DNA of 64,000 bases from Anaerolineales bacterium (GTDB lineage Bacteria; Chloroflexota; Anaerolineae; Anaerolineales; UBA11579): the NCBI GenBank assembly GCA_019454165.1, contig CP075367.1:891971-955970 (forward strand), read 5' to 3'. Positions 57,509 through 64,000 of the stretch are shown here, piece by piece. Under the pieces are notes generated by a model. The model did not search any database. It worked only from the letters and a program-made list of their open reading frames with translations, and was not told where the DNA came from. The position numbers were made by a program, and so were the translations under genes. Positions within the stretch are counted from its first letter, which is position 1. Every line of letters begins with the position of its first letter.

Positions 57509-57724
57509 ATGGCTGAACGCGTAACGGGCGAAGTCAAGTGGTTCAATGCGACCAAGGGTTTTGGCTTCATCAAACGTGATGATGGCGAAGATGTGTTTGT
57601 ACACTTCAGCGCCATTGTCGGTGAGGGCTATCGCTCCTTGGAGGAAGGCCAGCGAGTAGAGTTCGTTGTTGTCCAGGGCCAAAAAGGCCCCCAGGCGCAA
57701 GACGTTACTCCTGTACTTTCCTAG
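57509..57724 (+). CDS. Cold-shock protein (CspA family)
   Basis: 71 residues. [29 protein letters not shown] has RNP1 KGFGFI and RNP2 DVFVHF. It is close to the copy at 52.3 kb (shared EGQRVEFVV and KGPQAQDV). Nucleic-acid chaperone. Confidence 0.96.
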   Translation: MAERVTGEVKWFNATKGFGFIKRDDGEDVFVHFSAIVGEGYRSLEEGQRVEFVVVQGQKGPQAQDVTPVLS

Positions 57725-57746
57725 TTAGCACTCTGTTGTTGCAAAA

Positions 57747-57775
57747 CAAAGCGGCGCCGCAAGGCGCCGCTTTTA
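57747..57775. terminator. Terminator of the second cold-shock gene
   Basis: GCGGCGCC, loop GCAA, GGCGCCGC, then TTTT. Confidence 0.88.
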
Positions 57776-57785
57776 TGTTGGCAGG

Positions 57786-59198
57786 TCAGCTGTGCAGCGA
57801 GCGGATCTGGCCGTCGGCGACGAGCTGCAGCCACAAGGCCACCAGCGGCGGGTCGAACTGCGTGCCGCTGTTCTGCTGCAGGTAGCTGAGGGCTTCGTCC
57901 ACCGACCAGGCGTGACGATAGGCACGGCTGGAGGTTAGGGCATCGAACACATCGCTGACGGCGGTGATGCGGGCCAGCAGCGGGATCTGCTCACCGCGCA
58001 GGCCGTCTGGGTAGCCCTGGCCGTCGATGCGCTCGTGGTGCCAGCGCACGATGCCGAGCTCATCATCCATGAAGCCGAGAGCGGCGCAGGTGTTGTAGCC
58101 GGCGATGGTGTGGGCCTGGATGGCGGCGCGTTCGGCCGGGGTGAGCGGGCCAACTTTGTTGAGCAGATCGCTGGCGACTTCCAGCTTGCCGATGTCGTGC
58201 ATCTCGCCGCCCTGCACCAGGGCGCGCAGCTGCTCCGGGCGCAGCGCCAGCGCCTGGCCCAGGCGCAGGGCGCCGTGGGCGACGCGGTGCTGGTGGCCGG
58301 CAGTGTAGGGGTCACGCACCTCGGTGGCGCGCACCAGGTTGCGCACCGGTTCGCCGATGCCGGCCTGGATCTGCTCATCCGGGTTGGTGCTGAACAGGCC
58401 TTGCAGGCCCAGCATGGGCGCGCCGGGCCGGCGGTATTGGCGCACCAGGCCGAGGATGCAGACCAGCACACAGCCCAGCAGCAGGAAGTGGTAGAGCCAC
58501 CAGCTGAGATAGAACGACTGGCCGGTGGTGATGATGACCTGGGCGACGGCGATCCAGCCGGCGGTGTAAGCCACGGCGAGCTGGAACGGAAACTTGGAGT
58601 AGCGATACGAGCGCCAGTAGCGCCAGTAAGCGAAGCCTGCCATGCCAATGGTGAGCAGGGTCACGAAGAGCCGCAATGGCTGCTGGTGAACGGGCAGGGC
58701 GGCCACGAGCTCTGGTTGGCGCAAGGCCAGGCTGCCGAAGGTGAGCAGAGCCAGCGAGTATAGCGTGAGCAGCAAACGCGGATGGCGGCCCGGCCACAGG
58801 TTGAGCGGGTGATTGCTGGGCAGAGCGGAGACAAGCAGCCAGAAGCTGGTAACGAGCACCGAGAGCTCAGATGCGACGCTGACCAGGGCGTTGGAGCCGA
58901 GGATGAAACCGGGAGTGGCCAGGCCATGCACGCTGAACAGCACGGCCAGCGAGATGAACGCCAGGGCCACGTACAGCACCTGGCGGTTGCGCTGGCGCAC
59001 GGCCACCACGCCCACGGCGGCGGCGATGGCGAGTGAGATCAGGGCGGTGGCGCTGACGATGTAGAAATGCCCGGCGGGATGATGCAGGTGAAGATCAGCC
59101 TGCGGCGCGAGATAGCGGATGAGGATATAGAGGAGAAGCGGAAGCAGTATCCCAAGGAACGGGTTGCGATACGTAAGGTATCGCGCGGAGTTTCCCAT
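57786..59198 (-). CDS. Multi-pass membrane HD-GYP protein
   Basis: 470 residues. Seven or eight membrane segments (about 13-270), similar in layout to MASE-type sensor domains, then a cytoplasmic HD-GYP domain: RDPYTAGHQHRVAHGALRLG, GEMHDIGKLEV, HHERIDGQGYP. Predicted c-di-GMP phosphodiesterase, the second in the window, but with an intramembrane rather than extracellular sensor. It is divergent from the zincin lipoprotein gene. Confidence 0.93.
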   Translation of the reverse strand: MGNSARYLTYRNPFLGILLPLLLYILIRYLAPQADLHLHHPAGHFYIVSATALISLAIAAAVGVVAVRQRNRQVLYVALAFISLAVLFSVHGLATPGFILGSNALVSVASELSVLVTSFWLLVSALPSNHPLNLWPGRHPRLLLTLYSLALLTFGSLALRQPELVAALPVHQQPLRLFVTLLTIGMAGFAYWRYWRSYRYSKFPFQLAVAYTAGWIAVAQVIITTGQSFYLSWWLYHFLLLGCVLVCILGLVRQYRRPGAPMLGLQGLFSTNPDEQIQAGIGEPVRNLVRATEVRDPYTAGHQHRVAHGALRLGQALALRPEQLRALVQGGEMHDIGKLEVASDLLNKVGPLTPAERAAIQAHTIAGYNTCAALGFMDDELGIVRWHHERIDGQGYPDGLRGEQIPLLARITAVSDVFDALTSSRAYRHAWSVDEALSYLQQNSGTQFDPPLVALWLQLVADGQIRSLHS

Positions 59199-59235
59199 GG
59201 AAGACGGGCATTATAGCAGTAGCTGTGCGGGCGTT

Positions 59236-59247
59236 TATACTCAAAGC
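59236..59247 (+). promoter_or_regulatory. -10 element of a leaderless promoter
   Basis: TATACT (59236-59241), six bases, ATG at 59248; no ribosome site. Confidence 0.58.
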
Positions 59248-60273
59248 ATGCACGGCCGCATTGCATTGCTGACTGCGCTGGGGGCCGGACTGCTGCTGGG
59301 CTGCGGGAGCCTGGCGCTGGCGCCTGACGGCCTGCCGACCGGCACGGTGGTGTTGGAGGCCTATGTACCGGCTGAACCAGCCACTGAGGCGCCCGGCGCC
59401 GTGGCGGTGGTGACCGCGGTGAGCGCCACACCCGCGGTGGGCCTGCCGGCCGAACGGGATACCGACCAGGCGTACTCCACCTTTGACCAGCCGGATGATG
59501 TGGAGGGCTACCAGGTGCACTTTGTGTATGCCCTGCCCAGCGATGGCGCCGATGCGTTCCTGGATATTGACGGCCAGATCGAGCTGTCTGCCAATGCGAT
59601 GAACTATTGGCTGCACAATAAGACCGGCCAACGCCTGCGCTACGATACGCAGGATGGCAAGCTGGATATCACGTTCATGCGCCTGCCGTACACGGCTGAG
59701 GATATCAGCCAGGAGTACCGCAGCATCAACAGCCTGCTGGAGCACTGGCTGAAGATCACCGGCCAGGCCAAGGAGAACAAACTGTACATCGTGTATTACG
59801 ACGGCTTCGTGGTGACCAACGAGGGCTACTGCGGGCTGGCGCCGGTGCCGCCCGCCGGCATCGGCCAGACGGCGGTGCTGTTGCTGCGCGGCTACAACCC
59901 CACGCGGGATTTGACCTGCCCGCGCAGTTTCACCCGCTCGGCTGACTATACCGGCTTCTTTGAAGTGACGATCCTGCACGAGTTGCTGCATATGCTGGGT
60001 GTGGTGGGGGAGTGCGCGCCGAACTACAACGGCAGCCATGTGAACGACCACCCGCAGGACCTGATGTATCACCAATATGACGGCACCTATTCGCCGCTGT
60101 TCATGTATCTGGACTACGGCAACGATGACTACTACAACCACGGCCGCCCGGACTGCCCGGACCTGGCGCGCTCTATCTTTCTTGACCCGCTGCCGGAGGG
60201 GGCTGAACTGCCGCCGCGCTGGAGCGACACCATCCGCAATATCCCGCCTGACCCGATCGGGGGCATGCAATGA
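59248..60273 (+). CDS. Zincin-like metalloprotease lipoprotein
   Basis: 341 residues from the ATG at 59248, which directly gives the lipoprotein signal HGRIALLTALGAGLLLGC; an upstream in-frame start at 59164 does not. The zinc motif HELLHMLG has His244, Glu245 and His248. It is followed by ECAPNYNGSHVNDHPQDLMYH, where the next His would be the third ligand and DLMY recalls the Met-turn of metzincins. Substrate unknown. Its stop overlaps the modB start by 4 bases, an unexpected partner. Confidence 0.72.
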   Translation: MHGRIALLTALGAGLLLGCGSLALAPDGLPTGTVVLEAYVPAEPATEAPGAVAVVTAVSATPAVGLPAERDTDQAYSTFDQPDDVEGYQVHFVYALPSDGADAFLDIDGQIELSANAMNYWLHNKTGQRLRYDTQDGKLDITFMRLPYTAEDISQEYRSINSLLEHWLKITGQAKENKLYIVYYDGFVVTNEGYCGLAPVPPAGIGQTAVLLLRGYNPTRDLTCPRSFTRSADYTGFFEVTILHELLHMLGVVGECAPNYNGSHVNDHPQDLMYHQYDGTYSPLFMYLDYGNDDYYNHGRPDCPDLARSIFLDPLPEGAELPPRWSDTIRNIPPDPIGGMQ

Positions 60274-61058
60274 AGCGGCCTTCCACCACCTGGCTGCTGG
60301 TGCTGCCGGGCGTGCTGCTGAGCGTGTTCCTGGGCCTGCCGGTGGCGGCCATGCTGCTGGAAGGGCTGACGCCTGATCTGCTGGCGCGTCTGAGTCAGGC
60401 GCAGGCCGTCTCGGCCCTGCGTCTGAGCCTGAGCACCAGCGTAGCGAGCACGCTACTGGCGATCGTGCTGGGGGCGCCGCTGGCGTTCGCCCTGGCGCGC
60501 TGGCGCTTCCGCGGCAAGAGCCTGATCGAGCTGCTGATCGACCTGCCGATCGTGCTGCCGCCTTCGGTGGCGGGGTTGGCGCTGCTGCTGGCGTTTGGCC
60601 GCCGCGGCCTGCTGGGCGGCAGCCTGGTAGCCTGGGGCATCAGCCTGCCGTTCACCACCCTGGCGGTGGTGCTGGCCCAGCTTTTCGTGGCCGCCCCGCT
60701 GTTCGTGCGGGCGGCCCGGCTGGGCTTTATTAATGTAGACAAGCAACTGGAAGAGTCGGCCATTACCGAAGGCGCCAGCAACTGGCAACTGTTCCGCTAT
60801 GTGATGGTGCCCACCGCGGGCACCAGCCTGATCAGTGGCGCGCTGCTGTGCCTGGCGCGGGCGCTGGGCGAGTTCGGGGCGACGCTGTTGTTCGCCGGCA
60901 ACCTGATGGGCCGTACGCAGACCATGCCCCTGGCGATCTATGTGGGGTTGGAGAGTGACCGCGGCGTGGCGATTGCCCTGTCGCTGATCCTGCTGGCGGT
61001 CTCGGCCGTGCTGCTGGCCGTGCTGCGCAACCTGGAACAGAATTGGAGAATTGGCTAG
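60270..61058 (+). CDS. modB: Molybdate ABC transporter permease (ModB-like)
   Basis: 262 residues with six membrane segments. LRLSLSTSVASTLLAIVLGAPLAFALARW, LPIVLPPSVAGLALLLAFG and the cytoplasmic loop EESAITEGASNWQLFRYVMVPTAG followed by ARALGEFGATLLFAGN are the ModB/CysU-type permease signatures, closest to ModB. No modA or modC is adjacent; modA is at 1.5 kb. Tungstate (WtpB/TupB-like) remains possible. Coupled by ATGA to the upstream lipoprotein and immediately followed by trmB. Confidence 0.88.
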   Translation: MKRPSTTWLLVLPGVLLSVFLGLPVAAMLLEGLTPDLLARLSQAQAVSALRLSLSTSVASTLLAIVLGAPLAFALARWRFRGKSLIELLIDLPIVLPPSVAGLALLLAFGRRGLLGGSLVAWGISLPFTTLAVVLAQLFVAAPLFVRAARLGFINVDKQLEESAITEGASNWQLFRYVMVPTAGTSLISGALLCLARALGEFGATLLFAGNLMGRTQTMPLAIYVGLESDRGVAIALSLILLAVSAVLLAVLRNLEQNWRIG

Positions 61059-61733
61059 GTGGCGCGCGGGCGCTACCTGGGGCGCATCCCGCTGCGGACT
61101 CTGCCGCCGGAGCTGGCTGAGCGCTATCTGCTGGAGTGGCACCCGCGCCGCCTGGCGCTGGAGCCGGGCAGCTTCCCGCAATTGAGCTCAGCGGCTATTT
61201 TTGGCAATGCGCTGCCGCTGGAGGTCGAGATCGGCGCGGGGACGGGCGAATTTGCCCTGAGCCTGGCGGCGGGTGACCCGGCGGCCAACGTTTTGGCGCT
61301 GGAGCTCTCGAACCGCTCGGCCCGCTGGGCGGCCTGGCTGGCGGCTGAGGCGGGGCTGCCGAACCTGAAGGTGCTGCGGGCCGACTTCAAGCTGCTGGGG
61401 CCGCTGCTGCCCGCCGCCGGCTGGCGGCGGGCCTACCTGCACTTCCCTGACCCGCAGCATAAGCCGGCGGACGCCAAGCGGATCCTGTTCAACCAGAGCT
61501 TTCTGGACGGCATGGCGCAGGCGCTGCAGCCGGGCGGCGAGCTGAGTGTGGTGAGCGATGCGCCGGGCTTCTTCCTGCAGATGCTGGAGCTGGCCGAGGG
61601 CGATGGGCGTTTCGCTAAAATGCACCCTGAGCGCTATCTGGAGGGCTTTGAGCCTGAGGTGAAATCTCGCTTTCAGCAGATCTGGGAGCGTAAGGGGCGT
61701 ACGCCCAGACAATTTGTATTGAAGCGTGTATAA
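61059..61733 (+). CDS. trmB: tRNA (guanine-N7-)-methyltransferase
   Basis: 224 residues from a GTG directly after the modB stop codon. SAM motif VEIGAGTGEFALSLA; then VLALELSNRSARWAAW; the TrmB signature YLHFPDPQHKPADAKRILF; RTPRQFVLKRV at the end. It methylates G46 of tRNAs. The usual TxFE motif of TrmB is altered to EPEVKSRFQQIW. Confidence 0.9.
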   Translation: MARGRYLGRIPLRTLPPELAERYLLEWHPRRLALEPGSFPQLSSAAIFGNALPLEVEIGAGTGEFALSLAAGDPAANVLALELSNRSARWAAWLAAEAGLPNLKVLRADFKLLGPLLPAAGWRRAYLHFPDPQHKPADAKRILFNQSFLDGMAQALQPGGELSVVSDAPGFFLQMLELAEGDGRFAKMHPERYLEGFEPEVKSRFQQIWERKGRTPRQFVLKRV

Positions 61734-61754
61734 GGGCGAGGTAAGCAGGCAAAC

Positions 61755-61781
61755 AAAAAACGGCCGTGAGGCCGTTTTTTG
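61755..61781. terminator. Bidirectional rho-independent terminator
   Basis: A-run, ACGGCC, loop GTGA, GGCCGT and T-run. Confidence 0.93.
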
Positions 61782-61801
61782 TTGTTGCAGGGAGCCGGGC
61801 G

Positions 61802-62008
61802 CTAGGCGGCCGGCTGGGTCTTCTTGAGTACCGGCAGGCCGGTCTTCATCTCGGCTACTTCGTAGCCGGAAGGCAGGTTGTCCACCGAGCCCTCTTTGAC
61901 TTCCTTCGAGAAGAAGTACAGGGTGGTGGTGCCCCCGCTCTTGTTGGGCCTGGAGCGAGAGTGCAGGTAGTAGGTAGTGCCTTTGGAATTGGTGAAAGAA
62001 TATGCCAT
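61802..62008 (-). CDS. Small conserved-looking protein, unknown function
   Basis: 68 residues with an AAAGGAGAGG site. AYSFTNSKGTTYYLHSR, TTTLYFFSKEVKEGSV and LPSGYEVAEMKTGLPVLKK form a compact beta-rich soluble domain. I have the impression of similar short proteins in actinobacteria and Chloroflexota but cannot name a family. Own ribosome site and terminator support expression. Confidence 0.75.
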   Translation of the reverse strand: MAYSFTNSKGTTYYLHSRSRPNKSGGTTTLYFFSKEVKEGSVDNLPSGYEVAEMKTGLPVLKKTQPAA

Positions 62009-62176
62009 AGTCCTCTCCTTTATGAGGTCTCGAATTTGCTGCCGGTTAGGTATTTCCCGAAGCTAAGCAAGTTTAACATTCGGGCTCTACAGGTGCAATG
62101 GAAAAACGCCCCTAAAAACTAGCACAAATGTTTGACTTTTAGGGGCGAGTGTGGTGGCCTTTTCAGGCAGCAGGCC
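62009..62176. other. Intergenic region with an A/T-rich stretch
   Basis: A CCCCTAAAA ... TTTTAGGGG inverted repeat (about 62110-62144) lies between the 68-residue protein gene and the membrane protein gene and may be a terminator. Nothing else seen. Confidence 0.5.
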
Positions 62177-62707
62177 TTACTCCTCAACCTCTTCAGGGGT
62201 GAGAAGCTCTTCCAGCTTGGCGAGGAAGCGGTCATGGTCGCCAGTTTCGAGGCCCTCGCGGGGGATGTACAGCATCTGGTCGCTGAAGGTGAGCAGCCAG
62301 GTGCTGTCGCCCCGGTACTGGATCGACTGGATGTGCTCTACGGGCATCACGACCTTCTCGCCGTTCTGCTTGATGTGCAGCTTGGCGCCGCGCAGCTGCA
62401 GGCTGGTGAGCGGGGCGTCTGGCCCGAAGAGGCGCTCCTTACGCAGGGAGACGAGGTAGACGTTGAAGAGTGGTCCCAGGGTGTAGGCCAGGCCGCGCCA
62501 GAAGACGTACAGGCCAAGCAGCACGGCGGGCAGCCGCCACCACCAGGATTGGGTGCGGTCGAAGACCAGCACAATAATGAGAGAGCCGATCAGCATGACC
62601 AGCGGGCCGCCAGCCACCCGGCGCAGGGTCTGCACCCCGCCGCTGTAGTAGGTGGCCAGGTAATTGTCTGAGAACTGCTCGAAGGTGGGGCGGTAGCTTA
62701 TTTTCAT
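62177..62707 (-). CDS. Membrane protein with PH-like C-terminal part
   Basis: 176 residues. Two hydrophobic segments (about 33-50 and 58-78) follow a cytoplasmic start; the rest (LFGPDAPLTSLQLRGAKLHIKQNGEKVVMPVEHIQSIQYRG) alternates strands like a bacterial PH (YdbT/YcxB-like) domain, ending in an acidic helix. Function unknown. The start overlaps the thioesterase stop by 4 bases. Confidence 0.68.
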   Translation of the reverse strand: MKISYRPTFEQFSDNYLATYYSGGVQTLRRVAGGPLVMLIGSLIIVLVFDRTQSWWWRLPAVLLGLYVFWRGLAYTLGPLFNVYLVSLRKERLFGPDAPLTSLQLRGAKLHIKQNGEKVVMPVEHIQSIQYRGDSTWLLTFSDQMLYIPREGLETGDHDRFLAKLEELLTPEEVEE

Positions 62708-63177
62708 GGCTGCTCCGGGGGCTCAGGGATGCGGACCCCCAGCACTTCGCCGCGGGCGGTCTCCACGCCGCTGGCCAGCAGGCGGCAGCGCACATAGGTC
62801 TTGCGGCCCTCGACCCGCTCTACGCTGGCGCGTAGTTCGAGCGGCTGGCCGTTGAGGGGCGTGGGCTTCAGGTAATCCACCTTGAGCGAGCCGGTGACGT
62901 AGGTGATGAGCGGCTGGGTGCCGATCTCACGGCCCTCGGTGCGGTGGGCGTGGGCCATGGCCAGGCCGATGGAGTGGCAATCCACCAGGGTGGCGATGAT
63001 GCCGCCGTTCAGCACGCCCTTGTGGCCGCTGAAGTGCTCGCCGGGGGTGTAGTGGGCTACGGCTTCCTCGCCGTCCCAGTAGCTTTTGATGTGCAGGCCG
63101 GCGTGGTTGTTGCGCCCGCAGCCCCAACAGTCGGCACGGGCGTCGAGGTATTGGTCTTGGAAGGCAATGGCTGACAT
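62704..63177 (-). CDS. PaaI-family hotdog thioesterase
   Basis: 157 residues. CWGCGRNNHAGLHIKSYWDG, HFSGHKGVLNGGIIATLVDCHSIGLAM (active-site GxxNGG and Asp) and VTGSLKVDYLKPTPLNGQPLELRASVERVEGRKTYVRCRL match PaaI/4HBT thioesterases. It hydrolyses an acyl-CoA; the substrate is unknown. It forms a two-gene unit with the membrane protein. Confidence 0.9.
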   Translation of the reverse strand: MSAIAFQDQYLDARADCWGCGRNNHAGLHIKSYWDGEEAVAHYTPGEHFSGHKGVLNGGIIATLVDCHSIGLAMAHAHRTEGREIGTQPLITYVTGSLKVDYLKPTPLNGQPLELRASVERVEGRKTYVRCRLLASGVETARGEVLGVRIPEPPEQP

Positions 63178-63279
63178 GGCCCTAGTTTAACCGCTGGGAG
63201 TGGAAGTTTTTCCGCAGGCTTTGTTTGAAACTAGCTCAACGATAACCCTTCGCTTCGCTCAGGGCGACACGGCTTTGAG

Positions 63280-64000
63280 CTAGCGGAAGATGACTTCGCT
63301 GACCTGTACGGGCTGGCTGCGCTCTTTGATGGCCATCTCGCCCAGGTCTTGCAGTTTGTGCTGGCCGCGGATGGCGGCGGCCGTCTCCGGCCCCACCAGG
63401 ATGCCGTTGGGCTGGGCCAGCTTTTGCAGGCCGGCGGCGATGTTGACGGCGTCGCCCAGCACGGTCAGCTCGACACGCTCTTTGGTGCTGACGTAGCCGG
63501 CCACGGCGTTGCCGGTGTTGATGCCGGCGCGCACCTCGATGGGGCGCTCGGCGTTCTGGTAGCGCACGGAGGCCAGGTGCATCACTTCAAGCGCGGTGGC
63601 GACGGCCTGGGACTCCGGCTGGCCCTTGCCGCTCATGCCGAACACGGCCATCACGCCATCACCGAGGTATTTATCGAGCAGGCCGCCGTGCTGGAAGACG
63701 ATGTCGGTCACATCCTGATAGTAGCGTTCGAGCAGCTCGCCGAACTTTTTGGCGCCCATCTGCTCGGCCAGGCCATTGGAGCCGGCAATATCCACAAAGA
63801 GCACGGTCAGGCGCTGCTCGGTGAGCTGGGGCAGGTTGCCACTGCTGAGGTAGTTGCGCAGCAGCAGCTCAGCCTCCACCGGGGCGACGAAGCGCTGCAG
63901 GAGCTGGCGGATGCGCTGCTCCTCACGGACGCGCTCCATCAGGCCGACGCGCTCGATGGTCAGGGCGGCCAGGTGGCCGACGGCCACGGCCAGCTGCATG
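63280..64000 (-). CDS. Class III adenylate/guanylate cyclase (C-terminal part, cut by window edge)
   Basis: About 240 residues visible. The N-terminal part looks like the end of a GAF domain (VAVGHLAALTIERVGLMERVREEQRIRQLLQRFV). Then comes a cyclase catalytic domain with LTVLFVDIAGSNGLAEQM (metal Asp), GGLLDKYLGDGVMAVFG (second metal Asp), VRAGINTGNAVAGYVSTKERVELTVLGDAVNIAAGLQ. Product cAMP is more likely but not proven. The start lies beyond the window. Confidence 0.92.
   Translation of the reverse strand, partial: MQLAVAVGHLAALTIERVGLMERVREEQRIRQLLQRFVAPVEAELLLRNYLSSGNLPQLTEQRLTVLFVDIAGSNGLAEQMGAKKFGELLERYYQDVTDIVFQHGGLLDKYLGDGVMAVFGMSGKGQPESQAVATALEVMHLASVRYQNAERPIEVRAGINTGNAVAGYVSTKERVELTVLGDAVNIAAGLQKLAQPNGILVGPETAAAIRGQHKLQDLGEMAIKERSQPVQVSEVIFR

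Overview
High-GC chromosomal fragment, most likely from a Chloroflexota bacterium of the Anaerolineae type. This is inferred from a monoderm-looking gene set with many Thr/Pro-rich lipoproteins, the order rpmH-rnpA-yidD-(beta-propeller lipoprotein)-yidC-jag, a leucine T-box before leuS, a DUF5667 protein next to an ECF sigma factor, and SD-led and apparently leaderless starts side by side. No rRNA, CRISPR, insertion sequence or prophage was seen. Most of the window is housekeeping or ordinary accessory DNA.

The most interesting locus is 3.2-7.3 kb. It encodes a LuxR/NarL response regulator, an isoprenyl-transferase-like protein resembling ComQ, a 49-residue peptide ending in a Trp-containing tail, and a multi-membrane-segment histidine kinase with a PDZ-like sensor stretch. 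Together these are the four parts of a ComQXPA quorum-sensing system (prenylated-Trp pheromone), in an order and orientation unlike Bacillus. A 13-bp perfect hairpin separates the peptide gene from the transferase gene. I know this system type only from Firmicutes.

Layout: 0-2.7 kb gapA (cut by the edge), a PadR-like regulator with modA, and a DUF2218 gene; 2.8 kb tRNA-Arg; 3.2-7.3 kb the comAQXP-like locus; 7.5-11 kb the rpmH cluster read leftwards; 11-19.3 kb cell-wall genes (L,D-transpeptidase, amidase, class A PBP), flavin reductase, MaoC hydratase and a propeller lipoprotein; 19.3-25.4 kb a degenerate methyltransferase-like protein, a BrnT/BrnA toxin-antitoxin pair, a phosphomutase-like enzyme, an M24 peptidase and a DUF1684 protein; 25.4-26.5 kb two tandem membrane paralogs behind a 36-bp perfect palindrome; 26.5-30.1 kb pstSCAB; 30.2 kb an MFS exporter; 31.7-34.8 kb two tRNA-Ala, the T-box and leuS; 34.8-41.2 kb membrane proteins, a GT87 protein, metG, PAP2 and a lipid kinase; 41.5-46.2 kb nfuA, an ArsR-type regulator, the sigA-yceD operon and rdgB; 46.4-52.2 kb small proteins and a family of secreted SH3-like lipoproteins; 52.3-59.2 kb two cold-shock genes, two HD-GYP proteins, and an ECF sigma/anti-sigma/repeat-protein operon; 59.2-64 kb a zincin-like lipoprotein, modB, trmB, a hotdog thioesterase and a nucleotide-cyclase-type protein cut by the edge.

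Intergenic DNA carries three dispersed repeat families: GTAGGGGC...GCCCCTAC palindromes, CCACAAAGRCACAAAG inverted repeats flanked by GTAAGC-type repeats, and a unit of about 100 bp at 42-43.5 kb. One palindrome lies in frame inside metG, and one repeat appears to encode the C-terminal tail of rdgB.
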